Source: Humulus lupulus
Lineage: Eukaryota; Streptophyta; Magnoliopsida; Rosales; Cannabaceae
Direction: 5' to 3'
Length of the DNA stretch: 64,000 bases
Assembly: GCF_963169125.1 (NCBI RefSeq)
Contig: NC_084793.1
Location: 233,383,360 to 233,447,359 of the forward strand
Shown: one piece after another, positions 8,861-18,733 of the stretch
Numbering within the stretch: the stretch's first letter is position 1
Layout: each line of letters starts with the position of its first letter
Notes under the pieces: generated by a model
What the model was told of the DNA's origin: nothing
Databases searched by the model: none
The model's input: only the letters and a program-made list of their open reading frames with translations
Program-made: the position numbers and the translations under genes

Positions 8861-10847
8861 TAGTTATTTTACCATATTTTATGTGCTAATTGTTGCTTTT
8901 TTCTTGAGTTTTTAATTGATTTATTAAATTGTAAGGTAATTTTGAATTTATTAGGTATATTTTAATTTTATACATTTTTGTGTATTTTTATAGTTATTTG
9001 GTTGTAAAATATTGTAATTTAATTATTTGAATTAGTGTTGTTTAATTTGAGGAAAAAAATGTTGTTTTATTGAAATTAAATGTCAAAGTAAATTAAGTTT
9101 TAATTAATATTTTCATGAGATTTATGTTGTATATTTTATTAATGAAAATATTAGTTTAAATTTAATTTATGATAATTTTGCAGAAATTTAGTGGCAAATT
9201 GATGTTTGAAAATTCAGAAAAAGAATGAAAAGTGGTATATTTGAAAAACCAAAAAGGAAGCTGCAGCAGCCCAATCATGCCAGCCGAGGCCCAAACCGCT
9301 GCCACAACTGCCCAGCCGCCCAGGCCCCCTTCCTTGCTGCTGCCTTCCCAACCGTGGGCCTTATAAAGCCTTCAGCTGGCCAACGGATCCTGCTGCTCCT
9401 AGCCTGATGCACCCAACTAAAGCCCATTGCTCCTCCCAGCTGATGCAACCGAATCCAGCGAGCTACTTCAATCTCCGCCAGGCCCACAAACCTCTCTCAG
9501 CTCCCTGATGCACCTAGCCAGCGGAAGACTTCCCCAACCCGTGCCTCCAACGCACTCTGCTCCAGCCGTACACCAACCTTGCTTCAGTCAGGCCCATGCC
9601 AACCTCTTCACCATTCAGCCGACTGCCACACCAAAAGCCCAGCCACCTTTGTGCATTTTGAGCCCAACAAAAGCACCTTTGCCCCTTGTCCCATTTGTCT
9701 AAAAATGCCACATTTTTACCCCACTTTCTACACATTTTACCCAAAAAAAACATCACTACACCCAATAATTTACCCATATTTGCCACATTATTATTAATTT
9801 AATTAATTTAAATTGATTATTTTAATACACTTTTTTGGCTATAAATAAGGGAGTTTAGTGCAGAATTTTGGGGAGAGGTTACACTACACAAAGCTTCTAC
9901 ATTTTAAAACATCTCTATTCTCTTCATCTTTTTCTTCTTTTTGGTTAATTTTCTATGTATTTTTAGAGGAACAATTTGGGGGTATTCCTCCAAATTTTCC
10001 TAGTTATGTTTGTAATTTTTTTGTTTGTATTTTCTATTTTAGTTATGATTTTCTAATCTTTTTAAGATTATTAAGGAGATGATGAAACAATATGTAACTA
10101 GATAGTGTTTATTTTGTAAGTTGATTTCCCATTTTGTGCAATAAAGTTTATGGATTTTTTTCTTCAAATATCTTCTTTCATCTTAAATATCATGTATTTT
10201 GGATTGTTAGCACATATTTACACTTTGTTCTTCATTAGTGCAAAAACATAATATTCTTTGTGTAAGATGTGTCATTAAATTGTACACATCCAATGCTTAG
10301 AACAAACATATTATGTTTTGCCTTATGAATAATGTTATTTGATTTTTTGTTGTTTCATTAGGTTGATTCACATTAAATACTTTGAAATTATACTTTTTGA
10401 AAAGTGAAGAAAAATCTTATCATTTTAGAAGTAATTTGTGCTTAAAATTATATATCTATTTGGAAAATGATAGTTTGATTTATTTTAACTATCACTAAAA
10501 CTTGGGAATCAATATACTAATAAATATTATTAAACTTACATTTTGTGGATTCTAGTATCTTAATAATCTTTTCTTTTACCACTTATTTTAAAATCCTTAT
10601 TGGGTTATTTTCATTCTCTTAAATAGCTTTATTTTAAATATTTTATTTTATATCCATGACATTAAACCTCATCAATCTTTGGAGCTAGGTTAGAATTTAT
10701 TAACTTTGATTTAAAATAGATTTCTTTTTTGAATTTTAGAAAACTCCTTTGGGTTCGATCTCGTGCTTACACGAACACTATATTCCATATAAGATTTGTG
10801 TGCTTGCGAGTATAAATTTTTAAAACATACTAGTTTTGGGTTCGTCA
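8861..10847 (+). repeat. 5' LTR of the Athila-like element (main part)
   Basis: With bases 2530-2552 this makes a ~2.0-kb LTR. It is nearly collinear with 13094-15056 throughout and ends GGGTTCGTCA at 10847. A TATA box TATAAATA lies at 9840-9847 (14051 onward in the 3' copy). Upstream of it is a GC-rich island (about 9250-9670) dominated by CAGCC/GCCCA words. The frames open across this island are compositional; I see no protein family in them. Confidence 0.88.
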
Positions 10848-10853
10848 AGTTTT

Positions 10854-10871
10854 TGATGCAGTTGCCGGGGA
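10854..10871 (+). other. Primer binding site, tRNA-Asp type
   Basis: TGATGCAGTTGCCGGGGA matches the complement of the plant tRNA-Asp 3' end (TGGCGCCGTTGCCGGGGA) at 15 of 18 positions. It sits 6 bases past the LTR end. A tRNA-Asp primer is typical of Athila elements. Confidence 0.75.
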
Positions 10872-11465
10872 GTTGCAAGAAAAGAAATGAAATTTATCTT
10901 AAGGTTAGTGAATTCTTCTACTAGTTATTTTAATTTTTTTATTTTTAAAAAAATCTATATAAAAAAATACATATTTATATAAAACTAAAAACAAAAAGAT
11001 AAAAAGAAAATTTGGGATGGTTCTACCACCCATAAAAAAAACTTACTTATATATTTATATTTATTATCTTTTTTAGTTGACGGCACTTGTGCCTCCTTTC
11101 TATTTTTTTAATTTTTATAGTTGACAACACTTGTGCCTCCTATCTATCTTGTTAATTTTTATAGTTGATGGCACTTGTGCCTCCTAATTTTGTTGTAATT
11201 TTATTTCTTTTATATCTTTGTTAGTTGACGACACTTGTGCCTCCTAGCTTTTGTGTTATTATTATTGTTATTTTGTGATATTTGATGGCATTTGTGCCTC
11301 CTCACCTTTTATTTTATTATATTGTTATTAGTTGATGTCACTTGTGCCTCCTAACTTTTGTTTAATATCTTAACTTTGTTTTTGTTCTCTTAATTTTATT
11401 TTCTTGTTCTTTTTACCTTATTTGTCATTTAAAAAAAAATTAGTTTGTCATTTAGTTTTTACGAT
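10872..11465 (+). repeat. Leader of the Athila-like element with six interspersed 23-bp motif copies
   Basis: No gene is seen. Six copies of AGTTGACGGCACTTGTGCCT followed by CCT, or close variants, begin at about 11075, 11119, 11163, 11223, 11280 and 11330, separated by AT-rich spacers of 21-37 bp. The core GGCAC-TT-GTGCC is an interrupted palindrome. The rest is AT-rich low-complexity sequence. Confidence 0.9.
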
Positions 11466-12086
11466 ATGGATCATTTTAATTATATTTGGAATTCTGAGTA
11501 CAACTATTATGAGCGCTCAAATTTAAATTATGGAGAAACTAATGATATGTATGATATGCATGAATCTTTTGATACCCATTTTACCCCCGCCTATAATCCA
11601 ACTTTTTCATGGAGCCATACCTAATCTCCAGTGAATCAAGAGCATGAATTCAACATGCCTAATCCAAGTCATGCCCAATCCGACCTATCATATCCCATTG
11701 AACAAGAAATGAGCCCATCTTTAGAGGATACCCTACAACAGTTCATGCAATCAACCTACCAAATCTTACTAGCCCAATCTTAGTCAATCTCAAAAATTGA
11801 GACAATAGTAGGACACCTTGCAACTGTTATAGAGTCGGAAAAATAAGTTTATCCCAACCAACCCATTCCTAATCCAAATAGTCAAATTGAAAATGAAAAG
11901 GAGAATGAAGTTGTTGAAGAACTTGTAATATGCATCCAACCCCCTAATGAAACAAAATAATTGGATGAAATAATTCTCGAGGCACATGAGGAAAATGAAA
12001 AATATATAATTGTATCTCAAGAGCCCATGAATGAACAAATTTGTATATTTACTCAAAATGAAAAGGAGTCTAATATATATATGTAA
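11466..12086 (+). pseudogene. Decayed gag-like frame of the Athila-like element
   Basis: One reading frame of 207 codons opens with ATG (MDHFNYIWNSEYNYYERSN) and stays in frame to TAA at 12084-12086, with internal stops including TAA at 11622-11624. After the first stop comes SLEDTLQQFMQSTYQILLAQ, then SISKIETIVGHLATVIES, recalling the linker after the gag core in Athila proteins. An acidic, Asn/Glu-rich tail follows. No capsid core, zinc knuckle, protease or polymerase is present, so this is a remnant or a reduced internal protein. Its relation to Athila gag is by resemblance only. Confidence 0.6.
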
Positions 12087-13093
12087 TTTTCTTATTTTAT
12101 TGATACTCCCTTGCATATTTCTAACTTTCTTGTAGGTATGATGTTATCAATTATTATTTATGGCATTTGCATCAAAGTTATAACTCACCCTACTAATGAA
12201 ATTTTACACCATTGATTGGATGTAGGTTAAAAAAAAAAATTATAGTCAAGCTAAAAACTATAAACTAAAACGCTTTGTGGGAGGCAACCCATACTTTTCA
12301 TGTTTCATTTTATATTTTACTTTTTTTTGTGTGTTTTTGTTTCATGTTTTTCAAAAAACTTGAAGGAAACTTCTTGCCCAAGAAGAAAAGAAGAGAAGAA
12401 AACAAAAGAGCCAAATTAAGGAAGTATTTATCAAAGGGAGTAGTTCTTAATTTTTTTCTATTTTATTAAATATTGAGGACAATGTTTCATTTAAGTTTGG
12501 GGGTAATGTGTATGTATTTTTCTTTGTGTTTATGCATTTTTCTTTGTGTTTATGCATGTTTTTCATTTGTTGTAAAATTCAAAAAAATAAATTATTTTCT
12601 TTAATTTTTTTTATGTGATTTTCATTTGTTGTAAAATGTTAAAAAAATATAATTTTCTTTGTTTTGTTTGAAAAAAAATATTGGTGATTTTTTTTCATTA
12701 TATGACACTTTTCTATTCTATTTGAATTATTGTGATATTTGGACAAAGTTTATTTAAGCATTAACTTCTTTAAATCTCTAAAAAAAAATTGAAAAATCCT
12801 AAAATTTGCTTGATTATCTCTTGAGATTTAATTTATTTTTGTTTGAATAAGTTTGTCTAAATGTTTACATGATGATTTTATGTTTTGGTGTTTGCATGTT
12901 AAAAGTTTTATTTTGAAAACAATTTTAACTTTTTAATTAATTATATAAGCTTTACTTTTATTTGTGATTTTATTTGAACTATTTTCATTATGTAATTTTT
13001 GACGAAAACATTTGACATCACCAATTAAAAAAAAATGTGTGTTTTTAATTTTTTTTTTGCTCGAGGACTAGCAAAATATTAAGTTTGGGGGTG
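12087..13093 (+). other. 3' non-coding part and polypurine tract of the Athila-like element
   Basis: AT-rich, no gene. It keeps motifs I associate with the end of Athila-type internal regions: GTGGGAGGCAACCC near 12277-12290, GAGGACAATGTTTCATTTAAG near 12474, and the tract AAGTTTGGGGGTG (13081-13093) directly before the 3' LTR. Confidence 0.65.
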
Positions 13094-15056
13094 TGCTAAC
13101 TCTACAAAATAGAGTTATTTTACCATATTTCATGTGCTAATTGTTGCTTAATTCTTGAGTTTTTAATTGATTTATTAAGTTTTAAAGTAATTTTGAATTT
13201 ATTAGGTTTATTTTAATTTTATACATTTTTATGTATTTTTATAGTTATTTTGTTGTCAAATGTTGTAGTTTAATTATTTGAATTATTGTTGTTTAATTTG
13301 AGGTAAAAAACGTTGTTTTATTGAAATTAAATGTCAAAGTAAATTAAGTTTTAATTAATATTTTTATGAGATTTATGTTGTATATTTTATTAATGAAAAT
13401 ATTAGTTTTAATTTAATTTATGATAATTTTGCAGAAATTTTGCGGCAAATTGATGTTTGAAGCTCAGCAGCCCAATCACGCCAACCCAGGCCAAAACCGC
13501 AGCCACAACTGCCCAGCCGCCCAGGCCCTCTTCCTTGTTGCTGCCTTCCCAATCGTGGGCCTCCTGAAGCCTTTAGCTACCCCACGGATCCTGCTGCTCC
13601 CAGCCTGATGCACCCAACTAAAGCCCATTGCTCCTCCCAGCTGATGCAACTAAATCCAGCCACTTACTTCAATCTCCCCCAGGCCCACAAACCTCTCCCA
13701 ACTCCCTGATGCACCCAGCTAGCGGAAGACTTCCCCAACCCGTGCCTCCAATGCACTCTGCTCCAGCCGTACACCAACCTTGCTTCAGTCAGGCCCATGC
13801 CAACCTCTTCACCATTCAGCCGCCTGCCACACCAAAAGCCCAGCCACCTTTGTGAATTTTGAGCCCAAAAAAAGCACCTTTGCCCCTTGTCCCATTTGTC
13901 TAAAAATGCCACATTTTTACCCCACTTTCTACACATTTTACCAAAAAGAATCATCATTACACCCTATAATTTACCCATATTTTCCACATTATTATTAATT
14001 TATTTAATTTAATCAATTTAAATTGATTATTTTAATACATTTTTTTTTGCTATAAATAAGGGAGTTTAGTACAGAATTTTGGGGAGAGGTTACACTACAC
14101 AAAGCTTCTACATTTCAAAACCTCTATATTCTCTTCATCTTCTTCTTCTTTTTGGTTAATTTTCTATGTATTTTTAGAGGAACAATTTGGGGGTTTTCCT
14201 CCAAATTTTCTTAGTTATGTTTGTAATTTTTTTGTTTGTATTTTCTATTTTAGTTATGAGTTTCTAATCTTTTTAAGATTATTAAGGTGATGATGAAACA
14301 ATATGTAACTAGATAGTGTTTATTTTGTATGTTGATTTCCCATTTTGTACAATAAAGTTTATGGATTTTCTTCTTCAAATATCTTCTTTCATCTTAAATA
14401 TCATGTATTTTTTATTGTTAGCACATATTTACACTTTGTTCTTCATTAGTGCAAAAACATAATATTCTTTGTGTAAGATGTGTCATTAAACTGTACACAT
14501 CCAATGCTTAGAACAAAAATATTATGTTTTGCCTTATAAATAATGTTATTTGATTTTTTGTTGTTTCATCAGGTTGATTCACATTAAATACTTTGAAATT
14601 ATACTTTTTGTAAAGTGAAGAAAAATCTTATCTTTTTAGAAGTAATTTGTGCTTTAAATTATAAATCTATTTGGAAAGTGATAGTTTGATTTATTTTAAC
14701 TATCACTAAAACTTGGGAATCAATATACTAATAAATATTATTAAACTTACATTTTGTGGATTCTAGTATCTTAATAATCTTTCCTTTTACCAATTATTTT
14801 AAAATCCCTATTGAGTTATTTTCATTCTCTTAAAGAGCTTTATTTTAAATCTTTTATTTTATATTCATGACATTAAACCTCATCAATCTTTGGAGATAGG
14901 TTAGAATTTATTAATTTTGATTTAAAATAGTTTTCTTTTTTATTTTAGACAACTCCTTTGGGTTCGATCTCGTGCTTACACAAACATTATATTCCATATA
15001 CGATTCGTGCGCTTGCGAGTAAATTTTTTTAAAACATACCCGTTTTAGGTCCATCA
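13094..15056 (+). repeat. 3' LTR of the Athila-like element
   Basis: It starts TGCTAACTCTACAAAATAG after the polypurine tract and ends GGTCCATCA at 15056, followed by the duplication CTAGT. Collinear with the 5' LTR, with scattered substitutions and small indels. Confidence 0.9.
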
Positions 15057-15061
15057 CTAGT

Positions 15062-15581
15062 CGACGGAGCCTTCAAGTTCAGAAACTTTTGTGGGTTTCT
15101 ATCACGAAACCCCATTTCCCAGAAACTTACGGTGGCTCTCCGTCAACCCACCGCCTACATGTGCTGGCCCACAGTGTTCCCCGGCCCCCGAAACCCCCAG
15201 CCCTGCGAGCCCCTAGCTTCATGCGCCCCCTAGCCTAGTCAACGGAGCCTCCAAAGTTCGACGACGATGTGGGTTTCCGAAACATTTTGGGAATTTTCTG
15301 ACAACTTTGAGCCACCCCGAGCCAAATGACCACCAACACTGCATTCCTTGTGCTTTGGGCTTTAAAACCCACTAAATTATCAGACCGAACCACCACCATG
15401 GGGTGGTGGCGTCACCGTCACCGTCACCGTTGGAGCTCCAACGAGAGCTTTGGCTACCATTTATTTCTTGAAAATTAATAATAAATTTTTTTAGGACTCG
15501 AATCCTAAAAAACCTCAATTTTAAGGCTCTCAAATAAAGGACTCGCAAAGCGAGCCCTAAAAAGTCGTTTTTCTAGCAGTG
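15062..15581. repeat. Right arm of the CACTA element
   Basis: GC-rich interior plus subterminal repeats. A roughly 180-bp segment is present in tandem: the phrase GTTCCCCGGCCCCC...GCCTAGT occurs before the Athila-like insertion (about 2469-2529) and again at 15175-15240, each followed by CGACGGAGCC or CAACGGAGCC. A short (CACCGT)n-like run lies near 15411-15430. The terminus is at 15581. Confidence 0.8.
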
Positions 15582-17045
15582 TTCCTTTCTATATGCCTAC
15601 TCCTCTTGTGACTTCGAGGTTCTTTCGAGTTGGCTATCGCTCTTGTGTTGTCACAAAACAACACAAGCGGTTTATCGATTTCTAGAATAACACCAAGATC
15701 TGAATAGAACTTCTTTAGCCAGACTATTTCCTTAGCTGCTTCTGACGCGACTATGTACTCAGCCTCCATGGTGGAATCTAAGATTGCAGACTACTTTATG
15801 CTTCTCCATATCACAGCTCCACCCCCAAGAGTAAACATCATTCCAGAAGTAGACTTCCTGTCATCAACATTAGTCTAAAAATCTGAATCGGTGTAGCTTA
15901 CAGGGTTCATAACACCACACTTCTAGACTAACATATAAATCCTAGCACGCCTTAAATACTTCAGGATATGCTTAACTGCTATCCAATATTCCAGTCCTGA
16001 GTTTGATTGATACCTGCTCACTACTCCCATTGCATAGCAGATATCTGGTCTAGTACATAACATAGCATACATAAGACTTCCAACTACAGATGCGTAAGGA
16101 ACTTTTCTCATTTCATCTTCCTCTTCAAGAGTTTGGGGAGACTGCTTCTTTGAAAGATGAATTCCATGGTGGGACGACAAACGTCCTTTCTTGGAATTTG
16201 TCATTAAGAAACGTGCAAGCACTTTATCTATGTAAGCTGCTTGAGATAGAGCTAAGAGTTTGTTCTTTCTATCCCTAATGATCAAGATACCTAGAACATA
16301 ACTTGCTTCACCCAAATCCTTCATCTGGAATTGAATGCTCAGCCAATTCTTCACATGTGATAATTTGTTAACATTGTTTCCAATGAGTAAGATATCATCT
16401 ACATAAAGAACCAGGAATACCACTATTTGATTTGCAATCAGTTGGTAAACACAAGGCTCATCAATATTTTGTTCAAAGCCATAGGTTTTGATTATTTCAT
16501 CAAACCTAAGTTTTCAGGAACGAGAAGCTTGCTTAAGTCCATAAATAGACCTACTTAACTTGCAAACTTTTCTTTCTTGTCCAACTACTTTAAAACCTTA
16601 TGGATAATCCATATAAATGACTTTGTTAAGCTTTCCATTAAGAAAAGATGTCTTGGCGTCCATTTTCCTGATCTTATAGTTGAGAGCGGTTGCTATGGAT
16701 AGGAGGATGCGAATGGACTTGAGCATGGCTACCAGACTAAAAGTCTCCTCATAGTCCACACCTTCTCTTTTGGGTATAACCCTTTACCACTAATCGAGCT
16801 TTATAAGTCTCGATATTTCCATCAAAACCTCATTTCTTCTTGTAGATCCACCTGCACCCAATGGCCCTATAGTCACTAGATGCTTCCACAAGATCCCAGA
16901 CGAAATTTGAGCACAAGGACTCCATTTCATGTTTCATGGCTTCAAGCCATAGTTCCTTTTCAAGGCTAGCCATTGCCTGATTGAAAGACAACAGATCATC
17001 ATCACTAGTGTCACCAACAACCATATTGGTTTCATCATCCAAACC
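15582..17045 (-). pseudogene. Reverse transcriptase and RNase H of copia A
   Basis: On the minus strand the linker (MASLEKELWLEAMKHEMESL) leads into RT. RT includes GLKQAS, the catalytic LYVDDILLIGN, MKDLGEASYVLGI and PYASVVGSLMYAM. RNase H follows with STMEAEYIVASEAAKEIVWL and FCDNTRAIANSKEP, and stops at the CACTA insertion. The last ~50 residues are at 1724-1883. Both YVDD aspartates are kept, but several stops and frameshifts are present. Compared with B, A keeps a ~288-bp RNase H segment that B has lost. Confidence 0.88.
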
Positions 17046-17169
17046 ATAGCGAACAGGGTTCCTAGAAACCCTCCCACTACGACGAGGCTCCGTGACTGTT
17101 TTCTCAAGAACAGTGGTACTTTCTTCATTTAAATTGAATTGCGTCAGTTGGACATGAAGAGTGGGAATT

Positions 17170-18117
17170 TCATCATTAACTCACATTGGTTGGAGTTAAT
17201 TCTTTAACCATCTCCTCTAAAACTACTTTGTTGCGTGGTTTGAAGTTTTGCATATAGTCATTTTCCATAAAAGTAGCATTTGTAGAAGTAAATACTTTCT
17301 TTTCTGAATGACTATAGAAAAGTCCACCCCGATTACCTTTAGGATAGCCAACAAACATGCAAACTTCAGTTCCCGGTTCTAGCTTTCCTTCCTTTTTCCT
17401 CAAGACGTGGGCGAGACACCCCCAGATTCTATAATGGCGTAAACTAGGTTCACGACCATTCCAACATTCTAAAGGTGTTTTGGGGATTGATTTAGACAGC
17501 ACCCATTGAGAATGTCATTCGCGGTTTCAATTGCATGACCCCAGAACGAAGTTTGTAGAGATGAGTAACTAAGCATGCATCTAACCATTTCCGATAAAGT
17601 TCTGTTCCGGCCTTTCGCTACACCATTTTGTTGCGAAGTACCTGAGGCAGTAAGTTGTGATAAAATCTCAAGTTCAGTTAAATGATATTGGAACTGCATA
17701 TCCAAATATTCTCCACCCCTAATAGATCGCAAGATCCTTAACGTTTTACCTAATTGGTTCTGAGCCATAGCTAAGTATTCCTGAAACTTTGAAAATGTTT
17801 CTTATTTCCTATGCATTAGTTAAAGACATGAGTATCTAGAGTAATCTTCAATGAAATTGACAAAATACTCAAAACTCAAAACCACCCCTGGCTTGTACAT
17901 TCAAAGGTCCACAAACATCTGAATGCACAAGTCCAAATGGTTCTTTGGCCCTATCACCCTTTGCAGAGACTGGATGCTTGGTTAGTTTTCCTTCTAGACA
18001 AGATTCACAGACAGGTAATTCACCTAAGGTGAGTTCCCTCAAAGGCTCGTCCTTTGTAAGTCTTTGAATTCTATCATAGCCAATGTGACCTAGTCTCAAA
18101 TGCCATAAATATGTCAT
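17170..18117 (-). pseudogene. Integrase region of copia A
   Basis: Minus-strand fragments read as the GAG_pre-integrase segment (YLWHLRLGHIGYDRIQRL, then CESCLEGKLTKHP giving the second zinc pair), HSDVCGPL of the core, and SQLTASGTSQQNGVAKGRNR near the catalytic Glu. Here the Glu appears as Lys or Gly (VAKGRNR where copia has VERRNR). The C-terminal part has IWGCLAHV, MFVGYPKGNRGGLFYSH and NATFMENDY. The frame shifts at least twice between about 17470 and 17870. Not functional. Confidence 0.86.
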
Positions 18118-18733
18118 GTTGTCGTTATCGGTCTATTGACATTTATTTGTCCTAGGCTTAGCTACTTTGAATAAATCATTGTTAAGAGCGAGGGGTTCAT
18201 TAGGTCGTAGAATATAAAGCCCGCTTTCCAAACATGCAATACAAAATTGTGATCCATTGAAAGAAATAGATATTTTAAAACTTGTGAAAGTCATAAAAAA
18301 TTGTTCTAATTGCAACATGGATATTGAAATTAAACTTCTACTAAAATTCAGAATAAAAAATACATCTTTCAAGATTAAATATTTATTTCCGAACTTTAGA
18401 CGAGCTCTTCCTCTAGCTTGGACCGCAACAAACGCTTCATTTCCAACTCTAAGCTTTAAGCCGCCTTCGTCCACTTCCTCCCACTAATCAAGAAGATGTA
18501 AAGAGTTGCAAACATGGTTGGTAGATCCAGAATCAATAATCCAAATAGATTTATCATTCTTTAAAACACATGTTTCTAAGATAAATGAACTATAATCATT
18601 ACCTTTGTTTTTCGCTGCTTGAAACTTGGGGCAATCTCGTTTCCAATGCCTCTTCTCTTTGCAATGAAAGCACTTATCTTTACCTTTCTTCTTTTTCTTA
18701 TTTTTCCCCTTAGACGTCTGTACACAAGGTTGT
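18118..18733 (-). pseudogene. Protease and gag C-terminus of copia A
   Basis: Minus strand: the end of gag carries a zinc knuckle (CFHCKEKRHWKRDCPKF) after a Lys-rich run, then the protease with an intact IIDSGSTNHVC active site near 18515, then RARLKFGNKYLILKDVFF and the run into pre-integrase. The gag part is cut at 18733 by a solo LTR. A stop after TNKCQ interrupts the frame. Copia B has lost the protease Ser/Gly context that A keeps. Confidence 0.85.

Larger units (their letters stand above)
2530..15056 (+). mobile_element. Athila-like non-autonomous LTR retrotransposon
   Basis: Two LTRs of about 2 kb start TGATAACTCTAC / TGCTAACTCTAC and end in GTCA / ATCA. They are flanked by the 5-bp duplication CTAGT (2525-2529 and 15057-15061). 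The primer site matches plant tRNA-Asp at 15 of 18 bases, a feature of Athila elements. The interior is only about 2.2 kb and holds a decayed gag-like frame with no protease, RT or integrase, so the element depended on enzymes from relatives. Its 5' LTR is split after 23 bases by Tat element E (2553-8860). Confidence 0.85.
1884..15581. mobile_element. CACTA (En/Spm-type) DNA transposon, non-autonomous
   Basis: The left terminus is CACTACTACAAAAA (1884-1897). The right terminus, read inward on the minus strand, is CACTGCTAGAAAAA. The element is flanked by the 3-bp duplication TTC (1881-1883 and 15582-15584), and copia B shows the empty site. After removal of the nested Athila-like element (2530-15056), only about 1.2 kb of CACTA sequence remains: subterminal repeats, a CT microsatellite and GC-rich filler. 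I saw no transposase reading frame, so it would need a partner in trans. The TIRs are imperfect, suggesting age or a divergent non-autonomous family. Confidence 0.9.

Noticed and set aside
9225..9702. Pro/Ala-rich frames in the Athila-like LTR (also 13420-13855)
   Set aside because: They lie in the U3 GC-rich island, are not collinear with any protein family, and differ in the solo LTR.
10748..10765. GGGTTCGATCTCG, resembling a tRNA B box
   Set aside because: No A box at the right distance, no acceptor stem; the sequence is part of the Athila-like LTR end and repeats in the other LTR.
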